Shown here piece by piece: positions 39,001 to 49,690 of a stretch of DNA of 64,000 nt (position 1 is its first letter; the number at the start of each line of letters is the position of its first letter). Source of the stretch: Cristatella mucedo (Eukaryota > Bryozoa > Phylactolaemata > Cristatellidae); the NCBI GenBank assembly GCA_009760855.2, contig WPIO01000014.1:7034501-7098500 (forward strand), in the 5' to 3' direction. Under the pieces are notes generated by a model. It had not been told where the DNA came from, made no database searches, and saw nothing but the letters and a program-made list of their open reading frames with translations. The position numbers and the translations under genes were made by a program.

Positions 39001-39336
39001 ATTTGAGAGGGGACTTAGCAGCAGACCAAGGTAAAGATGATGGAGCTTGAAATACATCCATACAAAGGTAGATGAGCTGAGGTTAAAAAGAAACTCCGCA
39101 GACGCACCACAGGATGCACGGACAGGTGGCCGAGTAGCCGAAGGAGAGAGAGAGCGCCGCTCGCCCCAAAGCAGGTAGTGCGAACCCGCCCCCCACCGCT
39201 TCAAGAGTGACCAATCAGATTCGAGTGGGCGGCTCGTGCTCTGGCTCAGCTCAGCATAAAGAGAGGCGCCCGGCGCAGCCGGCTGCTGCTCTACCGGGCG
39301 GTCTCGCGTTGCACTACATCCGGACCGACGTCCGAT
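39001..39336. promoter_or_regulatory. possible promoter region upstream of a candidate first exon
   Basis: GC-rich DNA with a weak TATA-like CATAAAG at 39255-39261, about 80 bp before the ATG at 39337. No motif is strong enough to stand alone. Confidence 0.15.
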
Positions 39337-39499
39337 ATGGCGGGCTTACGTTACAGACGGCGATCGCCGAGCGGTGGCAGCTTCCTCCTGGCTGGCGCCG
39401 GCCGCGGCGACCGCGGCGGCGATTGGCCGGCCGCCGCCGCCGCAGCGTCGTGCTGCTGCTTCTTCTTGCTGCTGGCTCTGCGGTTCGGCGTCGGTGAAG
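39337..39499 (+). CDS. candidate signal-anchor first exon
   Basis: From ATG at 39337 the frame has an Arg-rich start (GLRYRRRSPSGG), a Gly/Ala-rich stretch and a hydrophobic segment ASCCCFFLLLALRFGVG at about residues 37-53, then a consensus donor GAAG|GTGAGC at 39499/39500. The break is phase 1, as after many signal-peptide exons and as in all introns of the midkine-like gene 3 kb downstream. It could be an alternative first exon of that gene: joined to the acceptor at 42516 or 42672 the frame stays open into the N module. It could also be chance in GC-rich DNA. Confidence 0.25.
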
Positions 39500-39504
39500 G
39501 TGAG

Positions 39505-41987
39505 CGCGGCGCTGCGATAGCTGGGTGAGGCCGCGCGAGGCGCGCTATGCTCGCAGCGGTGCGCGCGCTACGATGTGGCGTCTGCGAGATCACAGCGAGC
39601 GATCGTCGCCGGAGCGCGGCGGGCCGGCCGGCGGGCGGGTGGGCGAGCGGGAGGAGGCCTCCGCCAGCTCCGAGGCAGCAGCGGCGAGAGCCATCTCGTC
39701 ATCTCGCGAGAGCAGCGCTCGACGGCTCTGCTCCATCTCACCATTGCAGCTCTGCCCTTACGCCGCATGCGAAGCGCGTCGGGGTTCGGCGACGCGTGTG
39801 CGCCGCTCGCGCGCCAAAGAGTTCGTTCGTTTGAGCGGCCTCCAATCGGACTAGGCAAGAGCATCGACGATCGATGGTCGGTGGACGGGTGGCAGTAGCA
39901 GAAGACGGGGGGGGGCAGGCTGGTCAGTGACGGCCGGCTGTGGCCGGCGGGGGGAGGCAAATGGGCAGCTGTGGTAGGCGGGCAGGGAGAGGGGCGACTG
40001 GTGCAGGGACGCTCTCGGCTAACCAGCTGCTGCCCCGGCACCTCTGCCGCGAGATGACGGTCAGAGCACGACGACCGCCCCTGTAGGCGGCGACGTGCCT
40101 GCGAGTTCTCGCGAAACGCAGTCGGACCGGCTCGTTTGTCGTGCGGCGACGCCTCGGTTCAGCCTGCGCTCGGGGCGAGCGATAGAGGGGCATCCTGCTG
40201 CGTGCGCAGCAGCTGGATAGCCCGCTGCCTGGCCCGGCCGCCGCCGCCGCCGGCGGCGGGTGCAGAGGGCCCCGCGAAGCGACGGAGCGAGCGCCGCTCC
40301 TGCGGCCGTTGAATTAGGTCGAGCAGCCCGGCGGCGCTCGACCAGGTGACCGTGCCAAGGTCGCAGCCGCCGCGGCTGCCGCCGCCGCCGCCGAGTTCCA
40401 GCGCGACGGATCGCAGCTTTCGGCAATCTTGAAGAGCGCGCACCTCTCTCGGCGCCGCCCGCGCGCGGTACGATCGCCGGAAGGACGCGCTGCTTCGAGT
40501 AGGCGGTGAGTCACCGCTCGCCGGTGACGCCGCAGCGGCTCGACGAAATGTGAGGAGGGGCGAGAGCGTGTTCGCGCGGGGGGCGGGCGAGCACCGACTT
40601 CAAGGCCGCCGCCGCCGCCGCCCCCGTCGCCTTCGAGCTTCCGCGCCGCCGTCGCCGTCACCGGCGTGGCTGTGGCGGCGATCGCCTCTCTCCGCGCACC
40701 GTCCTCTCTCGTTTACCCTCGCCCTCTTACTCGCCCCCGCATTCTGCCCCCACCACAGCCACCAGATGACGGGCTGCCGGCCGGCCGGCCACGGCAGAGC
40801 ATGGCGCCTTTGACCGCGGTGAGTGCACGGTGCGCGGCAACCGAACCCTCGGCGATCTGCGCCCGGGACCCAGTGCAGTAAGCGAAACTCGGTGGGCGGC
40901 CGAGGAGCGGTGAGATAAGCACGTGTTGGCGCTCATGCTTGCCAGCGAGAGAGCGGAGAGGAGAGCTGAATGGCGGCTGGCTAGAGAAAGAGCGGAGAGA
41001 GCACGCTCGTGGCTGCTAGTGACGGGGGAGGCGCAAGCGAGCGGCAGCGGAAGGGAGGAGTGAGCGAGCCGCAGTGGCGGAGCGCCTAAGCCGACCGTCT
41101 TGCGTACGCGTCTCGCGCAGGGGGGGGGGGTGGAAGTGGAGGGTAAAGTCCGCCGACAGGCCGCCGACAGGCCGCCGACAGGCCGCCGACAGGCCGCCGA
41201 CAGGCCGCCGCCGCCGACGGTGCGACTCGGTGCGGCGAGAACAGAGAGAATGGCTGAGCGCGCGACCGCCGTGGCGGCGGCGGCGTCGGCGGCGACGACG
41301 GCTTTCGTGCGCCGCGGCAGCGGACCGTTTCTTTGAGTGCTCCAGTCTCGCGAGACCGACGCGCCGAGCAGGTGGCACGAGCAGCTGCGAGCCAAAGTCC
41401 TCGCCGGCTCTCGAAGGCTCGCGGTGCGGGGTCGAGGATGCGTGGTGCGGCGGCGCGCGCCGCCGCCACCTTACGCGCCCGCTCGCACCGCGAGCGCGGC
41501 GTGGGGCATGCTTCCGCCAGATTCGGCAGGCCGGGTGCTAATGGCAATTCGAGTTTCGCGGAACGGCGTTAGCTAATCGATTGGTGTTTTTCTCCGTACT
41601 ATTTTCAACTAAATCGACTCGTTGTATCGTCCGTCACAATGGGCAGTATTGACCACCGGCTAATCTCGTGGGCGGACTCCTGCTAATGAAAGCTGTTGAC
41701 GCAAGGCGCATTCTTAGCTCTCAGAGGCAGGAATTCGTGCGATTAGGACCCGACTGCTTGAGCCCAAGCCCGAGCGGAGACAGCTAGCCCTGCGCGCAAG
41801 CTGGCGGCGAGACGCCGCTGGCGGCACCTCGGGAGCATCGTCGAGAGCTTCCGCTCCACGTTAGCCCGGCATTCGAGAACTCACTCCCCGCGATTGATGG
41901 TTGTGTCAAAGAAATCGCGCTCATATCGAGCGGCGTCAATGAACAACCCGGTTCAGCCTTCCCTTTCTCTTCTCTTTTTTGACACTC
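39505..41987. other. GC-rich block without a confident gene
   Basis: Contains an 11-bp tandem repeat (41150-41204), a G-run (41120-41130) and a possible tiny first exon ATGGCGCCTTTGACCGCG before GTGAGT at 40801-40818. Long frames are compositional. Confidence 0.4.
41150..41204. repeat. 11-bp tandem repeat, 5 copies
   Basis: Five perfect copies of CCGCCGACAGG. The unit is not a multiple of 3, so the repeat is open in every frame and makes artificial Arg-Arg-Pro frames. Confidence 0.95.
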
Positions 41988-42036
41988 TCACGCCTCTTAT
42001 CTCTAACTCTCTCTCACTCTCTCTCACCCTTTTCTA

Positions 42037-42070
<34 letters not shown>

Positions 42071-42099
42071 TTCTATCTCTCACCGCTCTCTGTCTCCCC

Positions 42100-42130
<31 letters not shown>

Positions 42131-42231
42131 TTCTATCTCTCACCTCTCCCTGCCTACCCCTCTCTCCCTCTCTTTCCGCCTCCTCTCTTTCTATCTCTCA
42201 CCTCTCTCTGTCTCCTCTCTCTGTCTCTGTC

Positions 42232-42262
<31 letters not shown>

Positions 42263-42341
42263 GTGTCTCTGTCTCTCTGTCTTTCTCCATGTCTTTCTCC
42301 TTCTCTCTCTCTCTCTCCCTCTCCCTCTCTCTCTCCCTCTC

Positions 42342-42404
<63 letters not shown>

Positions 42405-42438
42405 TCCACCCACTCTAACTTGCTCTCAATTTCGCTCT

Positions 42439-42490
<52 letters not shown>
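41988..42490 (+). repeat. CT-rich tract upstream of the midkine-like gene
   Basis: 500 bp of CT, CTGT and CCCT repeats; the last block (42438-42487) is nearly pure CT and ends 46 bp before the chosen ATG. It forms a very strong pyrimidine tract for the AG at 42514-42515, and its GA strand resembles GAGA-factor sites. Confidence 0.95.
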
Positions 42491-42533
42491 CTCTCTGGTT
42501 CCCACTGTCTTCTAGTTTTCCATAACCGCTCCG

Positions 42534-42600
42534 ATGTCGGCGCTTGGCAGGCTTCTTATGGCGTCGAGCATTCGCGTTTGCACGCTGCTGCTGCTGCTCG
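42534..42600 (+). CDS. midkine-like gene, exon 1 (signal peptide)
   Basis: ATG at 42534 opens 22 codons ending in a Leu-rich core, then a G|GTGGCG donor. Chosen because it is the only frame here giving a good signal peptide and because a 71-nt intron (42601-42671, GT...TTGTAG) joins it in phase to the N module. The intron is short and its donor weak. Without splicing, this frame stops at 42669. Confidence 0.5.
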
Positions 42601-45208
42601 GTGGCGCGCCTTCGCGCTGCGAGGCGGCGAATGTTTCATCTTGCGGACTTACGGCTGTGCTCCACTTGTAGGAGCTCCTCCTCCTCCTTCCAGCGGCGAC
42701 GCCGCCGCCGGGCGATCGCTCTCGCAGCGGCAGCGGCAGCAGCAGCAGCAGCCGCCGCTGCGCCGCGGCAGCAGCATGGACCGGAGCGACCCGCTGTGCA
42801 CCGCCGAGTGGACGTTCTCGCAGTGCGTGCCTATCAACAACAAGTGCGGCCGCGGCTACAAGCTGGGCACGCGCTCGGGCGAGCTGTGCCTCCTTCTCAA
42901 GGACCTCTTCTACTGCACCGTCGACTGCGTCGAGGAGGGCGGCAAGGTCCACGTCGACGCGCTCTTCAATCGCACCAAGCGAGGCCCGCACCGCGCCGTC
43001 GGGCCCGACGTCGCCGCCGGCTCGCCCAACCCGCCCGCGCGCCTGACGGCGCCGGCGGCGGCGGCGCCGGCGCCGGCGGCCGCTACTGCCAACGACTACA
43101 GGGCGCACGTGCCGGGCAGCCAGTACTCGCAGGGTAGGCCCGCCGCCGCCGCCGCCGAAGCTCCACCGGCGCGAATCTCGAGATCTCGCGGCTGCGGCGG
43201 CGCTCGCGTACGGTCGACTTACTTTCCTCATCGGCGTAGTCTGAGAGAAGTGCCGCCTCTTCCACGCTTACCTCCCGTTCGCCAGGACGACGCGAACAGG
43301 GCGGCGGCTGCGGGGGTGAGGGGGGGGGGTCTCGGGAGCTGCTTCTGATCTGCGAGAACCCGCAGTGTAACGAGGTCACTGGTCACGAGGCCCGGCTGGC
43401 CCTAGTCGGAAGAGATTCGGCGACGCGATGCGATGGCGGAGAGGCAGCCCCTGCGGGTGCGAGCCGACGTCGCGCCACGCCGTCTGTCCACTGTCGTTCA
43501 ACCTCAGGCTAGCGATAGCGAATCCTTGAGCTCTTCGTTCTCTCGTGGCAGGTGGCTGCACGTACCGCGTCGGCAGGTGGCAGAACTGCAGCATGGCGCA
43601 TCTCACCAAACAGCGAGAGGACCGTCTCGTCGCCACCTCGGCGGCGGCGGCTGCCGGAAGCGCCGGCAGCCGGTGCCTGCCGACGAAGACCGTCGAAATG
43701 GACTGCACGCTGCTCGAGCTCGAGCCAGCGAGTAAGAGGCGGGCGCCGGAGAGCGGCGGAAGAGTCGCCGCGGCGCGCGTTCGCGCGCGAGCAGCTCCCT
43801 CTGAAGATTCCGCTGTTGTCTGCCTTCTGGCCTCTGCTCTGTCTCGCGAGCGCGCGCGCTAGCGCTCTGTCATCTCCACCTCCTCGCTGTCGCGCTCTCT
43901 CCTCTTCTCTCGCTTCTTCTCCTTCCGCCTATCTGTTCAACTCTGCCTGTCTGTCCCACTCTATCCGTCGATCTGTCTGTGTGTCTGTCTGTGTGTCTGT
44001 CTGTCCATCTCTCTTTCCGTGTTTTCCCTCGCGCCTGTCTGTCCCCGGTCTCTCTCATCAAGTACCGGACACACTCTGTCCGACTGTCCACTCGCGTCGC
44101 ATTCGGTCTCGGTCTCCACGCAACCTGTAACGCCCTCGTTCTCTGCCTATCGCGTCTCTGCCTATCGCGTCTCTGCCTATCGCGCCCCCGCTTCGTTTGG
44201 CGCGGCCATTCTTTCCTTGCCCGCCCACCCACCCACCCGCCTACTCATCCACCGCGTCGCGAGCCGCTTTTTCGCTGCGGCCTTCGCTGCTTGCGAAGAC
44301 GCTAATCGCCTTGGTTCGAACTCGACAGAGTGTCGCTACGCGGCTGGCAAATGGAGCAAGTGTGACCTGAAGACGAGAAAGCGGACGCAGCTGAAAAAGC
44401 TCTCGGTTGGCAATCCGGCGCAATGCGGCACCGAGATCCGCGTGCAGCGGCCGTGCTACACCAAGTCCGGCGAAGGTGAGCGCAGCGCCCGGCGCCGGCC
44501 GAGACGCCGAGCGTACCCCCTCCCTCCCTCCTTCCCTCCCTCCCTCCACCCACCCGCCCGCCCGCCCACTACAATCGGTCGGTTGCTGACCTGGTCGGCT
44601 CCCTGCGTAATTGCCGCAGGCGGTGCGTCGCGGCTGAGGCGGCGGCGGCGGCGGTCGAGGAGGTCGTACCCGGCTCTCGGCGCGATCCGTACGCCGCGTC
44701 GCCTGCTCGCGCGCGGCGACCGCAAAGTCTGGCCCGGTGCAGCCCTCGCCGCGGCCGCCGCCGCACTCCCAGGCGGCGCCAACTGGGCGCCGGTTCACCT
44801 TGAGCGCTATCATTTACGCATTTTCACTCCGGTTAGACGCCTTCGCCGCATTATCCAAGCCGCGCCCTCCCGCTGCCTCCCGAGTGCTCGATCCTTTTCC
44901 GCCATTTCCCGAGATAACAAATCATTCGGGTGGGCGTAGCTCTTGCGAGCCATTCCCGCCGTCTCATGCGCGGCTCGCAGGTCTGCGCCGTACTTGCTTG
45001 CCGTCGGTGCCGGCAACCGCTTCGAGGCTAACTTCACAGTCGCGCGCGTTCGTTTCCAGAGCGTTGCTTCTACGGTCAGTGGAGCGAATGGAGCCCGTGC
45101 GCCAACAGCGTTAAACTGAAGAGGCGTAAGGTGCTGTACGGACAATCGTGCGACAAGACAACCAGGACGGCCAGCTGCCATCCGCGCGCCGCCGCTTCGA
45201 GCGGCTAG
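42534..45208 (+). CDS. midkine/pleiotrophin-family secreted protein, one N and three C modules (5 exons)
   Basis: The spliced model (67+462+180+177+149 nt) gives 344 residues. Residues 1-23 are a signal peptide (hydrophobic core VCTLLLLLG), followed by a Pro/Gln-rich linker. Residues 65-108 form the N module, Cys spacing 9-7-14-9-4 against 8-7-14-9-4 in vertebrate pleiotrophin, with the EW, CGRG and GTRSGE hallmarks. C modules: 179-228 (spacing 10-29-10), 248-289 (10-21-10 against 10-22-10; CRYAAGKWSKCD) and 298-335 (11-17-9). Family members are secreted, heparin-binding growth factors acting in development and neurite growth. The Lys-rich C-terminal tail of vertebrate members is absent. Possible N-glycosylation sites at 122, 188 and 244. 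Identity is firm; the first exon is the weak part. Confidence 0.9.
42672..43133 (+). CDS. midkine-like gene, exon 2 (N module)
   Basis: Encodes a Pro-rich and Gln-rich linker, the six-Cys N module (ATG at 42776 lies just before it) and an Ala/Pro-rich spacer with one NRT glycosylation site. The right boundary is a CAGG|GTAGGC donor, phase 1. The left boundary depends on the exon 1 model; the frame is open further left to about 42518. Confidence 0.85.
43552..43731 (+). CDS. midkine-like gene, exon 3 (C module 1)
   Basis: Acceptor TCGTGGCAG at 43551, donor GCGA|GTAAGA at 43731, both good; 180 nt and phase 1 at both ends. It encodes GGCTYRVGRWQNC and a Cys pair 10 residues apart at the end. An Ala-rich insertion (ATSAAAAAGSAGS) lengthens the middle loop. 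Confidence 0.9.
44140..44183. repeat. 15-bp tandem repeat in intron 3
   Basis: Three copies of TCTCTGCCTATCGCG inside the third intron of the midkine-like gene. Confidence 0.9.
44299..44475 (+). CDS. midkine-like gene, exon 4 (C module 2)
   Basis: Donor GAAG|GTGAGC is clear. The acceptor is placed at GCGAAG (44298), after a pyrimidine-rich tract; an in-phase alternative is GACAG, which would drop 10 codons before the first Cys. 177 nt, phase 1 at both ends. This is the module most like vertebrate midkine/pleiotrophin C domains. Confidence 0.88.
44515..44575. repeat. CCCT/CCCG tract in intron 4
   Basis: CCCT units followed by CCCA and CCCG units; the opposite strand is G-rich and could form a quadruplex shortly after the exon 4 donor. 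Confidence 0.8.
45060..45208 (+). CDS. midkine-like gene, exon 5 (C module 3 and stop)
   Basis: Acceptor CGTTTCCAG at 45059. It encodes ERCFYGQWSEWSPC, a basic LKRRKVLYG segment and two Cys nine apart, then a 9-residue Ala/Ser tail and TAG (45206-45208). The WSEWSPC core resembles a thrombospondin type 1 repeat more than the other modules do. Confidence 0.88.
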
Positions 45209-46145
45209 CCGCAGTCCGACCCATGCACCGACCCATGCACCGACCCATGCACCGACCCATGCACCGACAGCGGTCGAGAAGTTGGCGGCGGCGGCGGCGG
45301 CGGCGGCGCGCTCGCGTCGGACAGAGGCAATGCAATGCCGCGCGACGCCCGCCCGCCCGCCTACCCACGCCTCCGGCCATCTCGCGCGGCGCGTCCGGAG
45401 ACGAATCTCTTAGCATTGCCGCGTCGGTGGCGTACGGTGGCCGCGAAAAAGACGCACGATCGCGCTCTGCTCGCCAAGCGAGCGAGAGCCGACGCGCTGT
45501 CGCGACCAGGCGACGTGGCGTCGCGGCGGCGGCACACAACTGCCCGCTCGCTCGACGGAGCTCGGCGGCCGACAGTCGCGCCACTTTGCTCCCGCGCTTG
45601 GCGCGCCTTTGCGAGAGCAGTTCAGCTGCCGGCGGATCGAGTCCACGTCGACGGACAGCACGGCCGAACCGGCCGACCAGCACTCGCTACCGGCAGTGAA
45701 CTGGTGCGGCGGCGGCGGCGGGTTTGGCGGCGAGTTCTTCTCTGGTCGCCGCCGCTGCCGCCGGCGGGCGAGCTGGAAATAGTCGTGCCGGTCGCCGCCG
45801 CAGTCAGGTGGCAGCGATTTGTGCCAAGCACTTTTTTCAGCGGCATCAATTGCCGAACACTTTTTAGCTCAGCTCAGCTCGCTGGGTGCGTGAGAACGCT
45901 CGGTCTTGCTGCTGTGATTCTTCGAGAAGTGTATTTATTATTTTGATATAAAGTTAATCGTTCTTTTTTGCATAGTCGCGAGTGCCGCTCGCAGTTGGCT
46001 TCGAGCGACTGTGGCAGAAAAGCTTCGGCCCTGTGCCAGTATCGCAGGCGACAGCGCGGCGGGCGGCGCTAGAACATGGCGGCCGCCGTCGAGACACTCG
46101 CGTCGCTCTTCGGTACGCTGGCGACCCGGCGATCGGCGGAGCGCC
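45209..46145 (+). other. 3' flank/UTR of the midkine-like gene
   Basis: GC-rich. It starts with a 12-bp tandem repeat at 45217-45264 (four copies of CGACCCATGCAC). No AATAAA was found; the nearest candidate is a weak GATATAAAG near 45944. The transcript end is therefore undetermined. Confidence 0.4.
45217..45264. repeat. 12-bp tandem repeat, 4 copies
   Basis: Four perfect copies of CGACCCATGCAC beginning 9 bp after the stop codon of the midkine-like gene. Confidence 0.95.
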
Positions 46146-46164
46146 CGGTTCCGAGACAGAGAGG

Positions 46165-46242
<78 letters not shown>

Positions 46243-46451
46243 GAGAGACAGAGAGACAGAGAGGGTAAGAGAGACAGACAGACAGAGAGACAGAGAGACA
46301 GAGAGGGTAAGAGAGAGAGACAGAGAGACAGAGACAGAGACAGAGAGGGTAAGAGAGAGAGAGAGAGACAGAGAGACACAGAGAGAGACAGAGACAGAGA
46401 CAGAGGCAGACAGAGAGAGACAGAGAGACAGAGAGGGTGAGAGAGAGAGAC

Positions 46452-46500
<49 letters not shown>
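46146..46500. repeat. GA/GACA microsatellite with GAGGGTAAGAGA units
   Basis: GA tract with GACA blocks. A GAGAGGGTAAGAGAGA unit recurs about five times. Confidence 0.95.
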
Positions 46501-46501
<1 letters not shown>

Positions 46502-48189
46502 CGCTGCTGGTGTGGCAGCGGCCAAGATCAGCCACTTCTCTCGGAGCGCCAACTGTCTAACCTGCGACTCGCTCCTGTCGCATTCCCTGCGATATTAACA
46601 AAGTCGGCCGGAGTCGCCACTCAAGGGGAACTGGCTAGGAGTTGCGCGTGCAGCGAAAGTGCTCGACGGCACTTCGCTGCCGGCCGCCATCGGCTCACTC
46701 TGCGTTCGAACGCCTCAACCTCTTCGGCAGACGACGCCAATCTTCACAGGGGCGCTGCAGAAGCCAGTCGCCCACTGTATCAGCCTTAGCACGTGGCTGG
46801 TGATGCGAGACGCCTAGAGCATTCCGTCATCAGCTGCGCAATGATACTTGGCTGGATTCCGCGCTTCGCCGGTCGCCTGTCGTATGTTGGACGGCTGTGG
46901 TCGGTGGGCGTTCACGCCCCGGCTGCCGATCGCGCAAAAGACCACTGAAACCAATATCCGAAAGCTCAATGAAAGTTTCGACACTGTGGCGTCGCAGACA
47001 GCAGGCTTTGTTGCGTTCGCGTTTCTCTTCCTCCTCTCTTTCTCTCTGTCGCTGTCCCCCTACGCTTTCTCTCTCCATCCGCGCTCTATTTCTTGCCCTT
47101 TATCGCGCACTATATTGCCGTCTTTCATTTGCGCCGTAGTTTCTTCATCTCTCGCCGCTTCTATATTTTTTTCCACGCAATCTCCCGCTACTGGGGGCCC
47201 TATCCCAGTTATCTCCCCATTCATTTCTTCCCCTGCGTGTCTCTTTCTGACTCTAGAAGCAGTCTTGATAGTACGCGAGCCGCACGCTGCGAGTGCGCGC
47301 GGCGCGGCTTCGCAGTCCCGCGAGACGAGTCACGTGTCCATCTACGACGCTACTGGTCGACCTGCCGAAACGTCAACTTCCGGCTGGCGCTTACGCTGAG
47401 AGCGTCCATAATCGCCAGCCGCCGGCTAACGGTACCGCAAAGCATAGAAGCGCCCGCTCGGAATGGACTGCCAGCAGACGCCCGGATGTAAGATAGAAAA
47501 GCTGTTCAATGTGCGTGTAAAAGAATAATGCGAATGCACTAGAGCGGCTGAGCGACGGGGGGGGGGAGCCTTCCGTGCCAACGGCGCCTTGACAGATAAA
47601 CTACGAGTGCCTTCAGAGCTGGCGACAGATAAAGCTTTTGCACTGATGATTGACAGTGCAAACGCGCTTCGACAATCGTACGCGGAAATGCAGATTTTGT
47701 TCATGCAGCCGACTCCGCCTCTCTATTTCCAGTCGTCCTTGGCCCTACTTCTTTCCAACACACTCTCCTCCTCACCTTGACCTCCCCCGCCAATTTAGCT
47801 TCCCATATAGACGCAAGTGTTTGAGCGCAAATATGGACGAACTTCTGCCATTGGGTTTTTAAGTGCTGTAGCACCTCTGCAGAGTGTCAGAGCGCTACGA
47901 TGGAAGCAGGCAGGTTATAGTATTGCCGTTCTTGTCGGTTCAGCCCGCAGCTCATCCTTCGACCGTTGGCGAAGAAGCTTTTGGTGCGCAGGTCCTTGAC
48001 TGCGAAATCTACCTCCGCATTTCTTACGAAACGACCTCGTCTGCTGCCAAACCTAACTCTTGCTTTCCAGCCGTTCTGTGCTGCTACGTCCGCGCTTCAG
48101 CAGCAGCTTCAGCAGGCATTCAGCAGTATTGTTTGTGGGTGTACAACATTACGACCGAGATACGAGATACACACTAAAAGCAGCAAGCT
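46501..48189. other. no confident gene
   Basis: Mixed composition. A frame at 47589-47700 gives a natural-looking peptide start (DKLRVPSELATDKAF) but lacks supporting signals. Nothing else recognised. Confidence 0.4.
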
Positions 48190-48795
48190 GCCTCGCAGTT
48201 GCCATATCAGAGCTGCACTTCTCGCCGACGTCTCACAGAGTCCCTCAATCGTGCAGCGGATCTTCTTCAAGGTCGTATGTCGCCCTCTTTCAGGTCCCTT
48301 CGTTCTCTGGCTCCAGCCTGCCTCAGATCTACTCAGATCTATATCATATCTACTGCCCTACCACGCTAAGCATCGTACCGCCAGCTCTTCTGACTCTAAT
48401 CGTTTAGCTATGCCTCGAACGAGCCACAAATCCTTCGGAGAAGCGGCCTCTAGTTCGAATCCTCCGAAAGCCTGGAACTCACTACCAACTGGCAAAACGA
48501 CATCCCATGACTTGAAGACATTTAAAAGAAGCTAAAATTGCACCTAATCCTCACAGCATTTGATGCGTCCCTGTGATTTGCCCTCTGTCTGCTTGCGTGG
48601 GCTGACACCGTGCATGCTACGGCTAACCTTATTTACATAATGAAACAGTGCATGATATCCCTAACCATGTTAGGCTAGTTGGCATGCATGCTATCACTAA
48701 TCATTTGACCATGCCTCCTGTACAGCGTATTGTAAGTGCCTAGTTCAATTTAGTTCTGAGCGTGCTACGCAAACGTGTTATTATTATTAATAATT
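48190..48795 (+). mobile_element. LINE-T 3' end with C-terminal coding part
   Basis: Begins at the segment matching SCHITPLLADLHW in other copies, keeps degenerate SDLLPYHAKHRTA and SNRLAMPRTSHKSFGEAA segments, then NSLP, noncoding CATGCTA motifs, GTGCCTAGTTCAATTTAG and an ATT tail. Frameshifted and 5' truncated. Confidence 0.85.
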
Positions 48796-49454
48796 AAGTC
48801 CGAACGGCTCGTCACCTATTTCTTCAGACAATCTTCCAATGCTTCTCACGTTCTCGTACCGTCATACTAATGCCGTTAGCTGCTGCTGATATACCGAATG
48901 CCACTTGCCTTGCATGCCAAGAGACACTTTTCTAGCTTAACAGCCACCTCACCTCGTCTGGGCTTTACCAAATTGCAGACGAATCGTCGCAGACACAACA
49001 GTCCAATGGGAAAACTCGCCGGTGCATTGCCCGACACGTCAACAGTTCGTAGTTACTGTCACCGAGTCTCATCGCGCGTGGTCGACACCGAAGTCGCACC
49101 AGCAGTGCTCAGAGAGTGGGCCGTGGGACTCAGTCGTGTAACGCACTACCATTGAGCAGCTTGAACGCTACGCTTCCTCAGAAGAATGAGAGAGACATTC
49201 TCGGCCTCCCATTTAATTTCGCGCACTAACCGCCTGAGCTGTCTTCCTCATAGCGCTCGTGAACATCGGGCAAGTCGCCAGCATGAATTACGAAGGCTGC
49301 CGCTCCAGGTGACACTATAAATTCCTTTAGAGTGCCAGTCCGGTCATGCCCGTCATAGCGGATTTATTGGTAATGCGATCGTGAGTCAGACCAGCGAACT
49401 CACAGACCGAACGACCGTGTCTAATAAAGGGGTCGACGACGGAGAAGCTGGGAA
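48796..49454. other. no recognisable gene
   Basis: Nothing recognised. Confidence 0.4.
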
Positions 49455-49481
49455 GAGAGAGAGAGAGCGAGAAAGAGAGAC

Positions 49482-49538
<57 letters not shown>

Positions 49539-49605
49539 GAAAGAGAGAGACATAGAGAGAAAGATCGAGAGACATAAAGATATAGATATAGATATAGATA
49601 GAGAT

Positions 49606-49680
<75 letters not shown>

Positions 49681-49690
49681 GAGCGTGAGC
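49455..49690. repeat. GA microsatellite with a GATA block
   Basis: GA tract containing a central GATATA/GATAGA block (49575-49612). Confidence 0.95.

Noticed and set aside
40801-40818. Six-codon ATG exon before a perfect GTGAGT donor
   Set aside because: Too short to assess; such sites arise by chance in this composition.
47589-47780. Possible exon with DKLRVPSELATDKAF
   Set aside because: No clear splice sites or similarity; the second half is pyrimidine-rich and not protein-like.
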